NCBI GenBank assembly: GCA_963575745.1
Contig: CAUYUJ010008113.1
Coordinates: 538,661 to 602,660, forward strand
Source of the DNA: Prorocentrum cordatum
Taxonomy: Eukaryota > Sar > Dinophyceae > Prorocentrales > Prorocentraceae
Direction: 5' to 3'
DNA: 64,000 nt
Shown: piece by piece, positions 34,865 through 44,480 of the stretch
How the letters are laid out: each line of letters opens with the position of its first letter
How positions within the stretch are numbered: the stretch's first letter is position 1
Translations under genes and position numbers: made by a program
Notes under the pieces: generated by a model
What the model was told of the DNA's origin: nothing
The model's input: only the letters and a program-made list of their open reading frames with translations
Databases searched by the model: none

Positions 34865-35165
34865 TCTCTCTCCTCCTCCTCCTCCTCCTGCTCCTCCTCC
34901 TCCTCTTCCTCCTCCTCCTCCTCCCCCCCCTCTTCCTTCCCCTCCTCCTCCTCCTGCTCCCTCCCCCCTCCCCCTCCTCCTCCTCCTCGTCCTCCTCCTC
35001 CTCCCCCTCCCTCTCCTCTTCCCTCCTCCTCCTCCTCCTCTCCTCCTCCTCCTCTCCTCCTCCTCCTCCTCCTCCTCCTCCTCCTCCTCCTCCTCCTCCT
35101 CTTCCTCCTCCCCATTGTCCTCCTCCCCCTCCTTTTCCTCCTCCTCTTCCTCCTTCTTCACTCGT
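34865..35165. repeat. 300-bp TCC pyrimidine tract ending in an acceptor-like site
   Basis: TCC/CTC repeats on the + strand run into CTCTTTTTTTGTTTCGTGCAG, a strong polypyrimidine-AG signal at about 35173-35193. Such a site could accept a spliced leader or a cis exon. The next ATG in good context is 35248. Confidence 0.75.
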
Positions 35166-35247
35166 TCTCCTTCTCTTTTTTTGTTTCGTGCAGCACACGC
35201 GTGTTCAAGGCCGTTGCTTCGCTTAGCCAGCGCCCCGCTGGGAAACC

Positions 35248-36041
35248 ATGGGCGACCCCGAACACGGCACGGAGCAGTACGACCGCAAGCTCGAGAACAA
35301 CCGCGTGTACAAGGACAGAGTCAAAAAGGACAAGGCTAAAGCGGCGAAGCACAAGCTCAAGATGCGATTCCAGAGGCCGCTGTTGAAGAAGATCGCGGAC
35401 CTGGAAGAGCAGGCTGCGATCTATCCTCCTCTTTGCGCTTCAAACATCTCCAAACATATAAACGCATTGTCCCGCCTGCTCATGCCCAGGCTGATTGGTG
35501 CCAGGGCGAGGCGGCGGACAACTGGGAGCTCGCCGAGAAGCGTGCGTGGTCCAACGAGCAGTTTCGGGACACGACGTTTTGAAATTCCACCACCACCACC
35601 CTGCCCGCAACCGCAAAAGACGGAACCGCAACGGCAACAACCGCAACGACCGCAACCGCAACGACCGCAACCGCAACGACCGCAACCGCAACGACAACAA
35701 CGCCAGCAAAGAGCACCAAGCACGAAGCAAACGCAACTCGAGCAAGCCCACGCCACCGAAATCCCCCCCGTTTGTTCGGGTGCCTTGCTGCCTCGCCCGC
35801 GCAGGAGCGAGCGCGGAAACTGACGAGGGAACTGGCCGAGAGCAACACGGCCAAGGAGAACGCACAGGCGAAGGGAGCTGCAGACGCGAAGGCCCTCAAG
35901 GCCTGGAAGTCCTGGTTCGAGGCTTTCTCGCGCGTGTGCGACCAGGAGCTGCCGCCGAAGGCGACGAAGCTTCTGAGGGACTGGGCGACTTGGAGGGTCA
36001 CTCACTTGAGGGCCATCCTTCGCTTTTCTCAGGACAACTAG
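35248..36041 (+). CDS. Small basic coiled-coil protein, three inferred exons
   Basis: ATG at 35248 sits in ACCATGG context, 55 bases after a polypyrimidine-AG site. Exon 1 (35248-35412) reads KLENNRVYKDRVKKDKAKA to KKIADLEEQ. Exon 2 (35490-35567) reads ADWCQGEAADNWELAEKRA to NEQFR. Exon 3 (35805-36041) reads ERARKLTRELAESNTAKEN, ALKAWKSWFEAFSRVCD, LRDWATWRVTHLRAI, then TAG. Intron 1 is GC...AG with CAGGCTG at both ends; intron 2 is GA...AG. Both joins are phase 0. The product is about 160 residues, Lys/Arg/Ala-rich, mostly helical. No known domain. It lies upstream of the transposase on the same strand and may belong to the same unit. The splicing is inferred. Confidence 0.5.
35632..35702. 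repeat. 15-bp repeat (CGCAACCGCAACGAC)
   Basis: Four to five units of 15 bp lie inside the inferred second intron. Read on + they give PQRPQ repeats, another reason not to treat this part as exon. Confidence 0.8.
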
Positions 36042-36247
36042 GCAAAGCAGGAGCCCGCCGCGAGGCCAAAGAACGCTTCGCTCGCTAACGGGAAAAGAGA
36101 GGCACGGCGCGGCGGGGAGCACGAACAGAGGCAAAGCAGGGGGCCGACCGAGGAGGAGGAGGAGGAGGAGGAGGAGGGGGAGGCGGGCCAGGGGGAATGG
36201 AGGGCGGAACGCGCTTCTGCCAGGACGGATGCCGCGCAGGAGAAGCT

Positions 36248-36920
36248 GTGCAATGATGACATCAAGGCAACAGGACGAACCACCCACCAAGAAAAGCAGG
36301 CGACGATGGAGCCGCCGACTAGCATGTTCAGCCTAACGTGAACAGGCGCACTGCTGCACAAAAAGGGCATCCTGATTTTAGGATGCCCTCTCTGATACGG
36401 GCGTCGTAGGAAAAGCGGTGGAACGATGACATCCAGACAACAGGACGAACCACCCACCCAGAACAGCAGTCGACGATGGAGCCGCCGACAAGCATGTTCA
36501 GTCTAACGTGAACAGGTTCACTGCTGCACAAAAAGGGCATCCTGATTTTAGGATGCCCTCTCTGATACGGGCGTCGTAGGAAAAGCGGTGCAATGATGAC
36601 ATCAAGACAACAGGACGAACCACCCACCCAGAAAAGCAGGCGACGATGGAGCCGCCGACAAGCATGCTCAGTCTAACGTGAACAGGCGCATTGCTGCACA
36701 AAAAGGGCATCCTGATTTTAGGATGCCCTCTCTGATACGGGCGCCGTAGGAAAAGCGGTACAATGATGACATCAAGACAACAGGACGAACCACCCGCCCA
36801 GAAAATCAGGCGACGATGGAGCCGCCGACTAGCATGTTCAGTCTAACGTGAACAGGCGCACTGCTGCACAAAAAGGGCATCCTGATTTTAGGATGCCCTC
36901 GCTGATACGGGCGTCGTAGG
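36248..36920. repeat. Four 170-bp tandem units, each with a 10-bp hairpin
   Basis: Units start at 36248, 36418, 36588 and 36758, an exact 170-bp period, with a few percent divergence. Each carries AGGGCATCCT-GATTTT-AGGATGCCCT, a perfect 10-bp stem with a 6-base loop (near 36364, 36535, 36705, 36875). Read in order they lie between the small coiled-coil gene and the transposase gene. The last unit ends at about 36920. Confidence 0.95.
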
Positions 36921-36975
36921 GATTTTGTTCTTCTACTACGACTACCACTACCATTTCTATTGCAACTACTGCTGA

Positions 36976-37074
36976 TACAGCTCTACGACGACTAGTACTA
37001 CTACCACCACTACTACTGTTGCTACAGCTCTACGACGACTAGTACTACTACCACCACTACTACTGTTGCTAATA
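36976..37074. repeat. Tandem duplication of about 49 bp
   Basis: Two nearly identical copies of AGCTCTACGACGACTAGTAC...CTACTGTTGCT lie side by side upstream of the transposase ATG. Confidence 0.85.
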
Positions 37075-37234
37075 CAACCACCCCTACCATAACTACCGAC
37101 AGCGCCACCTCCACGACCAGAGGAAGCCGACGAACCTCCAGACAAGGAGGGCCCCAGTTCCACCCGCAACACATGTTGGCTCAGTGCGTTTTTCTCAACC
37201 GACCGTCTGGGCCACCGTTCTGCCACCGTCGGCG

Positions 37235-38470
37235 ATGGGAAAGCGTGCTATCAAACGCCCTGCTGCCGCCTCCGCGCCGAAGAAGCGGCCTGCGAGCGCT
37301 TTCAGGCCGTTCCCCTTGCGCAAGAGGGGCAAGGACAAGATGGGCCAACGCAGGAAGCAAGCGAAGAAGGTCGAGTACGTGCGCCACGGGAAGAAGACCG
37401 TGAAATCCCGCAAGGAGCGCGAAACCTGGTGCCGCAACTACGACAGCTTCCACGGGAAAACTGCGGACCAGATGGTAGACCTGCTCCTCGAGGATGGCGT
37501 CCTGTTTGGCTGGGAAGGCCGCGCCTGCCCTCACTGCGGCGTCGGAACCTGCGGCGCGCGGGTGCACGATGACAATCGCGGCCCGCATTGGCGATGCAAC
37601 AGCGGTAGGCTGCGCGGCAAGACCGTCAACCCGTGCACCGCCCACCCCGTCTTCAAGTCTGGCGGGGGTTGCCAATCGTCGAGTTTGTCGACGAAGGCCA
37701 AGGTCCTCTTCTGCCTCACGCTCGGCATGACCACCGCCCAGATACACTTGCTGGCAGGTGCCAACCACAAGATGATGGAGGACATGAGCGCGGCCGTGGC
37801 AGCCGCGCGGCAGATCTACGTGGAAAAGAACGAACCCAACATTGTCTTCGGCGACGAAGCTCAGCGGCGCTGGTTCGACGTGGAGGCGGATGAGTCGGTC
37901 TTCCGCGCCCAGCTGTCCGACGACGGCCGTTCCAAGACGTGGGAACAGTGGGCGGGCGTCGTCGAGCGCGGGCGCCCTGATAGCCTCGTTCTGTGGAAGA
38001 CCCAGTCAGACGGCACCGAGGCCAACGCGCCAGGCCCAGGCGCCATCAAGAAGACGGATTGGGCGCCGTTCCTCCAAAGCCGCTTAGAGAAAAGGAAGGT
38101 CACCTTGCACTCTGACGGGGCCCGCAGCTACAAGATGCGCGCGTCGGGGCTCGTGCACGACCACGTCGTGCACTGCGAGAAGCGGAAGAAGATCGGCAGG
38201 AAGTGGGTCTGGTTGAAGCCAGTCCACTCGAAGGTTGTCACCCACAAGTTGCCCGACGGCTCCAAGATCAGGGTAAAGGCAGGGACGCAGATCACCGACC
38301 GCGCCTGGAGGTCCATCAGAACCCTCATTGGCACGCGCACGGACCTCCCAGGCAGCAGGCGTATCGCGGCTTCGGTTCGCTCGGCCCAGTTCGAGTACTG
38401 GAACAAGGGCAAGGATATGTGGGCGGCCACCGCGGATGCCATCTGGGAGGTCATGGGCGCGGCGCACTGA
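37235..38470 (+). CDS. IS1595/ISXO2-like DDE transposase, intact
   Basis: The first ATG in the frame is 37235 (GGCGATGG context); the frame is also open upstream without ATG. The 411-residue product has a Lys/Arg-rich start (KRPAAASAPKKRPAS, nuclear-signal-like). A zinc ribbon follows: C98-x2-C101, C106, and W119-R-C121. The DDE-type core has VEADESVF (Asp219), VTLHSDGARSY (Asp294) and, in the place of the third acidic residue, GTQITDRAWRSIR (Asp355). The order of zinc ribbon, D-E, H-x-D-G matches the ISXO2/IS1595 and Merlin group. Replacement of the usual N-G-x-x-E block by T-Q-x-x-D is a variation I have seen in dinoflagellate members (memory only). There are no internal stops or shifts. 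It is probably a transposase acting on DNA in the nucleus. Terminal inverted repeats were not found. Confidence 0.8.
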   Translation: MGKRAIKRPAAASAPKKRPASAFRPFPLRKRGKDKMGQRRKQAKKVEYVRHGKKTVKSRKERETWCRNYDSFHGKTADQMVDLLLEDGVLFGWEGRACPHCGVGTCGARVHDDNRGPHWRCNSGRLRGKTVNPCTAHPVFKSGGGCQSSSLSTKAKVLFCLTLGMTTAQIHLLAGANHKMMEDMSAAVAAARQIYVEKNEPNIVFGDEAQRRWFDVEADESVFRAQLSDDGRSKTWEQWAGVVERGRPDSLVLWKTQSDGTEANAPGPGAIKKTDWAPFLQSRLEKRKVTLHSDGARSYKMRASGLVHDHVVHCEKRKKIGRKWVWLKPVHSKVVTHKLPDGSKIRVKAGTQITDRAWRSIRTLIGTRTDLPGSRRIAASVRSAQFEYWNKGKDMWAATADAIWEVMGAAH

Positions 38471-38532
38471 GTGCCGATGTCGAGGGGTGTGTTTTTATTA
38501 CGGAGTGCCGATGTCGAGGGGCGTGTTTTTAT
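38471..38532. repeat. Two 34-bp direct repeats after the transposase stop
   Basis: GTGCCGATGTCGAGGGG-TGTGTTTTTAT occurs at 38471 and again at 38505, directly downstream of the stop codon, with one or two differences. Confidence 0.9.
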
Positions 38533-38817
38533 ACAGCGCGCATGTGTTCCCGAGTGCGCGTGGTTGACGCCGCGTTGATTGTCCCCACCGCAGCCGTGCC
38601 ACATCTTTGACTCATCGTCGTCGTGCCCACGCTCTCTTGCTTCTTACTTCCATCTTCAGTGTGCATCGTTCGTCGTCGTCGCTCCCTCCCCAGGTGCTCA
38701 GCTGGCATCCGCAGCCGTCTGTGATCAACGCTTGCGCGCTGCTGCCCGCCATCCAAGGCCACCGCCCGACCCGCCGTTCACTCGCCACGAATCACGGCGA
38801 GCGCCCCTGCTGCTCAG

Positions 38818-38943
38818 GTGCAGCCGCTGGGACAGGTTGCGTACGACGCCGAGGGAGACGGCAAGCTCACCTTTGAGGAGGCGTCGTTGATGGTCAGCGG
38901 TAGCAAGTTAGACTACCACCCCTCGAAGTGCGTCAAGAAAGCC
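38818..38943 (+). other. Possible upstream exon with EF-hand-like loop
   Basis: After an AG acceptor-like site (GCTCAG|GTGCAG) the + frame reads VAYDAEGDGKLTFEEASLM. The 12-residue loop D-x-E-x-D-G-x-L-x-x-x-E fits an EF-hand except for Glu at position 3. The frame continues to KCVKKA and then AG|GTTG, donor-like. It could be a 5' exon of the helicase-like gene or a fragment of an unrelated gene. Confidence 0.3.
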
Positions 38944-39035
38944 AGGTTGCTTTCGCTGGTGACATTTCTATCTTCGACCTCCCTCTGCTACCGATCGCGA
39001 ATTCGAGTACCACGAAGTTGGTCGCTTTCGCCGAC

Positions 39036-41227
39036 ATGGCATCCAACTACGAGGGCCCGATTGACTTCGACAAGGTGCACGAGTTGCGCGCACTGGGTAG
39101 GTTCAAGGACTTGCAGGAGCCGCTGTCGCTCAAGCAGGAGCCCGTCGTCCCGCACACGATGCAGATCTTCATCGTTCGCCAGAAGCCAGAGGACAGCGAG
39201 TGTTCGGCATACCGCATCCTCAAGGTTGTTTCTTTCGATAAAAACAGAGTCGATTCTGCGACCATCCTCAAGTGTGCTCGCGGAGAGGCCCACAAAATCG
39301 ACTACGGCAAAAACGTTCGGGCGGGGTCGATTGCGTTCCAGTTCATGCTGGAGAAGCTCGATGGCTATCAAATGCGGTGGGCGCGCTCGGATAAAGATCC
39401 CCCTCCTGCCCGCCCCAGCTCAGGGGAATTCCCCCGCCCCGTGTTTCAAAACGAGTTGGGCGCCCTATCTGCGGCGACCCAGCGATCGGGACCCCCTGGG
39501 CTTCTCACCGTATGTATGCCTATCCAGCGCCTCCACCGCAAGGTACTTCACGATCAAGCCGCAGCGCGAGCGGAAGCAGCCGCTAGAGGAGGACGAGCGC
39601 GCGCAGGGTTACACGTTCATCCGTGAACACGGCCCCCGCAGCAATAACAGAAACCAATTCATGGAATGGGCTGACGCAGGGGTCAACAGGGAGGGTTCGA
39701 AGATATTCGGATGGCCTGCGTCCAAGGTGGAGACTGCGCTGCGCAATTACCAGAAGGGCAGGACGAATGCCAAACCGATCTCGCGCTGGAGTTTGACGCT
39801 GAAGGACTTCTCTGGCTGGTTCCTCAATGGCGTCCTCCGCCTGATGATTGGCACGCTCCACACGCACGGGGTGATGTGGGTCGGGAAGTCCAGAGTTGGC
39901 AAGAGCAACGGTTCGAAGACGCCTGCTTGGGTTCATTCGGCGTACAGCATACAGAAGAAGGGCACCGCCGATGAGATCGCTTTCCTGACGGTGAAGCATA
40001 TGGATTTCTTCATGGGCGAGCCGACGACGGAGATCCTCCCTGGCATTTTCGACGACGGCCTGCTTCAGAAGGTTCGGTGGCCTGGCGTGGCCCACGCCAT
40101 TGCCGCCCGCGGCTTCCAGGGAGACTGCGGTTCTTCCCACCGCATCGCCCTCCCACGTGGAAGTCGCGGCGGCGTTGGTGATCGGGCGAACGCTTGGCCG
40201 CTTGAAGGTATCCGCTGATGTGCTCAAGGCTTTCTTGAACCCCAAGAAAGAGGACGCTCTGCTGTGGGCTCGGTGGGGCGGATGCGCTTTCGAGCAAGGG
40301 TCGCGCAGACAGGCCGTCGCGAACGCCTGCGACCGCGACGCGGAGAAGGCGGCGCTGGATGCCGCGACGCTAAACAAGCACGGCCTCGACCTGCTCAAGC
40401 GTATCATCGCGCCGTCTCTGGAGGATGTCAGGACAGAGGAGGACTTCAACGCCATCCTCGCCAGGGCGCGCGTCATCGCGGTGACGGACCTCGGCGTGCA
40501 TTGGCGCGTGGCATCCGCCAACCTGCAGGACGGTGCAGAGTTCATGCCGTGGCCCAGCCCCAGGAGCCCCGACCTCTTCGTCAGCGAAGTGCGGGACGCG
40601 ACGTCGCCAGCCATCCGCCCGCTCCCCTCAGACTACGCCGAAAAGATGGCTCGGTCGATTGGGTGCATGAGCAATGTGGTCGCGGGCCTTGACGTGCCCA
40701 CTATTGCGACTGTCCATGTTGCTCCTATCTTCGGCGATGGCCCTGCGCGCGTTGTCTCCGCTGTCGGCAACGTTTCAGGGTTCGTTCCAGGCGCGGCCAG
40801 CGCTCCGCCAGCCGCCGCGGCCGCTTCGGCGTTTTCCCAGCCGCCAGCCGAGTTGTCCCAGGAGGAGGACGCGTTCGGCTTCGGCGGCGGAATGGACGAA
40901 CCGCCAGAAGACAGCTCGCGCGCCGCCAGCTCCGCGCAGCCCAACATCGCTGGGCGTTGCGGCGAGCTCACCACGGAGGACCAGGACGAGCAGCTCGCGA
41001 TTTTCAAGAGCCTCGCCAAGGCGCACCACGGTGCGTTCGAGGACTTGTCCTCGCCTCCGCCAGTGAAGAGGGCGAGGGGGCTCATGATGGGCTGCGGTGG
41101 TCCGCTGTCACCCGTGGATGCCGATGAGCAGAGGGCGATCTGCGCTTCCATTGCCGCCTCGACCCACGGTGAAACGATCGATGTCGAGGATGGCGACGGT
41201 CTGTCGGCAGAGCTCGCGCGCGCTTGA
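39036..41227 (+). CDS. SF3-helicase-like gene with three exons
   Basis: Exons 39036-39376, 39483-40071 and 40208-41227 total 1950 bases, 649 residues plus stop. Intron 1 (106 bp, GT...AG) splits a CGC codon; intron 2 (136 bp, GT...AG) is phase 0 with AAG|GT and AAG|G ends. Frames agree at both joins, and the protein runs smoothly: KLDGYQMRDRDPLGFSPY, FTIKPQRERKQPL, RNYQKGRTNAKPISRW, GWFLNGVLRLMIGTL, then MWVGKSRVGKSNGSK (P-loop, about residues 245-256), HMDFFMGEP, GIFDDGLLQK (Walker-B-like Asp-Asp) and VLKAFLNPKKEDALLWARWG. The C-terminal 200 residues are Ala/Pro/Glu-rich and disordered-looking. The fold call (SF3-like AAA+) is inference from A/B/C motif order. Similar multi-copy proteins exist in dinoflagellates as I remember. 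A linked ISXO2-like transposase suggests a mobile context. Confidence 0.65.
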
Positions 41228-41239
41228 CGAGGGGGGGCC

Positions 41240-41888
41240 GCCCTCTGAGTCGGCGACGGCGCGCCGCAGCGAGGCTGACTGAGGAGGCGGCCGCGCCGTG
41301 CGAGCGCACATGATGCGCGACGCAGTCGTAGCCGATGGCAGTCGGTGCGATGCGTGCGCGCACGTATGAACCACCATCTTTTGTAAAACTCTATGCGCGC
41401 GCTCCGCCTGGAAACATAGCAACGCAACGGTTGCGACAGATTGGATAGCAATCGGTGGAATTGCGGCACCTACCCTCACGCTGACGGCCGGCGGCATAAC
41501 GGAGGAGGGGGAGAGGGGAAGGAGGGGAAGAAGGAGTGGAGGGGGAGGAGAAGAGGGAGAAGGTGGAGGCGGAGGAGGAGGAGGAGACGAAACAACCCAA
41601 AAAAAAAACTACGATTTCTGGCGAATTTTGGCCGCCAGCCGCCCCAGAAATTCTCCGGAAATCATGGTTGATGTTTTTTGTTTTTTTGCAGGTTTTCTTT
41701 AGTTTCTGACGATCTCGATGATTCCGAGAAGGAATAGCACGGGGAGGAGGGGGAGGAGGAGGAAGAGGAGGAGGAGGAGGAGAGAAAGGAAGAGACAGGA
41801 GAAGGGAACGGAGAAAGAAGACATCGATCGGCGGCCGCGGTAAAGAAGAATATGTATGATCAGGTGGGGGGGGGGGGGGCTACCATGC

Positions 41889-41925
<37 letters not shown>

Positions 41926-42650
41926 AATATATATATGTATATATATATATGTATAACTATATATGTATATATACATATATATGGGCTCCGGTAAATCTAC
42001 ATATACATGCTTAACTATCCATGTGTACAATATACAGACGTGTCGCGACAGGCACATTGGTCCTTCACGTCTAACATGTAGGCGACATGAGAGGCATATA
42101 AGTCAAGACAACGATCGATCATGGTTGCACTTTCAACCATCATCCTTTATCATGTTGGTTGTCCTACTCCTTCCCTCATGTGTCCTCTTCTTCTTCCTCG
42201 CTCTCGCCTGAAATGTCTCGCGAACCCTTCCCCGTCCTCCTCAGATTTGCTTGCAGGAATTTCTCCGAAGCAAGCTTCCAGAGGACCGCGCGAGCAGTTT
42301 TAGGGGTTCCTTAGGCGCCTCTGGAGACGTCCCTGGCGCGTTTTGGCAGTCTCTGGGGGGTCTGCGGGCTACCATGCCGCGAACCGTGGTCTCGTGTCAC
42401 GGTTTGATTCTGGAGGGCGCGCGGGGATAATTTTGGGTCGTTATGGGGGCCTCTGTGGGCAGTTTCTGCGCCATCGTGAGACGTCTTGGGGCTCTTTTGG
42501 GATGTCAGGGGGCCTTTGGGCGGTCGTCTTGGAGTGGCTTTCGGTGCCTCGCGGGCGGTCTCGGACGCCTGGAAGACCGAATGACCGAGTAAACAAAATC
42601 ATGCAAAACCATTGGGAAATGCACAGGTGCACTAGCTGATAGTGTGCGTA
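41240..42650. other. No recognised gene; AT and purine tracts
   Basis: GGA tracts lie at 41500-41585 and 41735-41800, and a G12 run and (TA)n tract at 41865-41985. From 42200 to 42600 there is GT/TC-rich sequence with weakly recurring CTTTTGGG/CTCTGGGGG blocks. No gene supported. Confidence 0.5.
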
Positions 42651-42654
42651 CTGA

Positions 42655-42670
42655 AGCCATTTGGCTCTAG
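42655..42670 (+). other. Spliced-leader-like relic at the gag copy start
   Basis: AGCCATTTGGCTCTAG matches the dinoflagellate spliced-leader core AGCCATTTTGGCTCAAG apart from one missing T and one A/T change. Homology between this gag copy and the one at 61.7 kb begins at this point, which fits retroposition of a trans-spliced transcript. Alternative: chance match. Confidence 0.4.
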
Positions 42671-43800
42671 AAAAGGAATCCAGAGGCTTCGCCATTCCGC
42701 ATGGCAGCGGGGCCTGGTTTGTGCCCACGGCCAGGCCCCACGTTCCTCGCGCCGCGATGGCAGCAGCGGAGGAGGTGTTGCAACGGACACTGGCCATGGA
42801 GGGTGTTATGATCAGACAGCGTGATCAGATGACGGAGCTAGAGAGGCAGGTCCAGCAGGCCAGCGTTCGGCCAGCAACAGCAGAGGTAGCAGCTGGAGCA
42901 GCTGGAATGGCAGGACATGAGGAATATCGACCAGGACCTGCCCATCGTCCAGAATCGCTGGTGGATGCCAAATTGCTGGGCAAGCCTGACAAGTTCTCAA
43001 GGGGACCTCGACGAGAATGCGAAGTACAAGGGCGGAGTGACTTGGGATAACTGGAGTTGCGTCCCAGCAGCATACTGTATGGCAGTGGATCCACGCATGG
43101 CCGAACTGATGCGCGGCGCAGCGAAGGCGGGCGCTGAGGCCCACGCGCGCGAAGATGTGGGCGAGGACGCGCAGCGTGTGAACACCAACTTATTACATTT
43201 TGGTGTTGACGTGCAAAGACAAGGCGCAGGGTATTGTGAGGGGCGTTTTTTTTTTCTTCAGGCGAGGGACTGGAAACGCGGCGATTACTACGCGTGGAGT
43301 TCGAGCCCAAGGTGCCGTCGACGTCCGCGCGGATGCTGGATTTACAATTGCATCCAAGTCTACAGCATAATGATCCGATCAAAGGCATTGCGTCGTGAGA
43401 GACGCTCGTTCAGCGCTACGAGGAGCAGACAAGAGAGAGGGTCATGGAGTCCATCGAGAAGTCGGCGCCCAATACCCGACAGGTCCCAGGCAAACTTCGG
43501 GAACATGTGATGCTGAATGCGACGAGTTCACCACGCATGCGCTGGTCTGGGCAGATATGTTAAATTACCTGAGGTCGAAGCAGGCGGCGATGGCGCCTGG
43601 CGGACCAGCGCCGATGGATGTGGATGCGTACGGGAGGGACGGCAAAGGCAAGGCATGGAGAAGAGCAAGGGGTAAGGGCTGCGACAGCAAACCGACGAAC
43701 CAGCCATGCAAGCACCGCGCGAAGAAGAACCACAGGCTGATGGAGTGCAGGAAGGCCGCGCAGGACATGAAGGAAGGGAAGATCACGAAGGAACATTTGT
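42671..43800 (+). pseudogene. Copia-like gag fragment, copy D
   Basis: Nearly the same sequence as 61678-62815. Frames in order read RAAMAAAEEVLQRTLAMEG, LVDAKLLGKPDKFS, a shift, WDNWSCVPAAYCMAVDPRM, EDAQRVNTNLLHF, then shifts to YEEQTRE-like and VPGKLREHVMLNAT, LVWADMLNYLRSKQAA and CKHRAKKNHRLMEC. Block order matches the gag of dinoflagellate Ty1/copia-type elements. The zinc knuckle has C-x2-R-x4-H-x4-C: the second Cys is Arg here and in copy C. A T10 run near 43247 breaks the frame. The copy stops in a (TA)n tract at about 43800-43830, where copy C continues into pol. It is dead and 3'-truncated. Confidence 0.6.
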
Positions 43801-43831
43801 ATATATACATATATATATGTATATATATATA

Positions 43832-43871
43832 CTAGAACCACGCGCGCGCTACGCGCGCGCTTAGGTTCTAG
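43832..43871. repeat. 40-bp hairpin at the end of gag copy D
   Basis: CTAGAACC...GCGCGCGC-TAC-GCGCGCGC...GGTTCTAG: two 8-bp stem blocks separated by small bulges around a 3-base loop. It lies exactly between the (TA)n end of gag copy D and unrelated sequence. Confidence 0.85.
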
Positions 43872-44164
43872 CTTCGTCCGGGGCAACGGCCAAACAACGG
43901 ACGAGGAGGTTGAAGGCTGAATGCACTTCGGTTGTTCGTCGAGTTTCGCGGTCGTGGTTCGAAAAGATTCTGGGCGCTCCTCGCCCCCAGGCGGCCCGAG
44001 GCGGCCGAAAACGACACCTCTTCCTCGTCCTCCTCTTCCCCCCTGCTCTTGCTCCTCTCCTCCGACTCTTCCTCCTCCCCCCGTCGTCCCCTCCTTTTCC
44101 CCCTTCCTCCTCCTCCGCCCCCTTCCTCCCCTCCTCCTCCTTTTCCTCCTCCTCATCCTCCTCC
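43872..44164. other. Unique sequence, no gene
   Basis: Pyrimidine-rich on the + strand, with TCC tracts; no gene recognised. Confidence 0.4.
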
Positions 44165-44480
44165 CGCCTCCTCCGTGCCATTTCCCACATGGCTATCCTT
44201 GGGTATCCTCCCTCATCTGCCTCCCGTTGTCGTTCCGACTCGTGGTCGAGGTCGCTGTCGCCGTCGTCGTCGCCGTCGTCGTCTCGGTCCTCATCAACCC
44301 CCATCCCCCTTCGGCATCATCAATCGTCGTGTTCGTCTATCTGGGCCGCCTTCTGGACAGCTGCGACTGCAACTTCGCCCTGGATCATCTCTTTGCCGAC
44401 GCCGCCCGTGCTGGCGAAGTGCTCACTCACCACGTCGACCTTCAGCGACGGGATGCCGTCCTCCTCCTCGCGTTTCTCGC
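44165..44480. repeat. Partial dispersed repeat copy E
   Basis: Matches 26250-26560 of copy A with few differences. It holds the minus-strand conserved peptide ending KAAQIDEHDD and a stop. It ends at the point where copy A enters a TCC tract. Confidence 0.85.

Noticed and set aside
36364-36390. Rho-independent terminator at the hairpin
   Set aside because: No T-run follows the stem, and the setting is eukaryotic.
39036-41227. Single unspliced frame 38818-40218 as the true gene
   Set aside because: The family-like motifs switch frame exactly at GT...AG boundaries twice; the spliced model keeps all of them.
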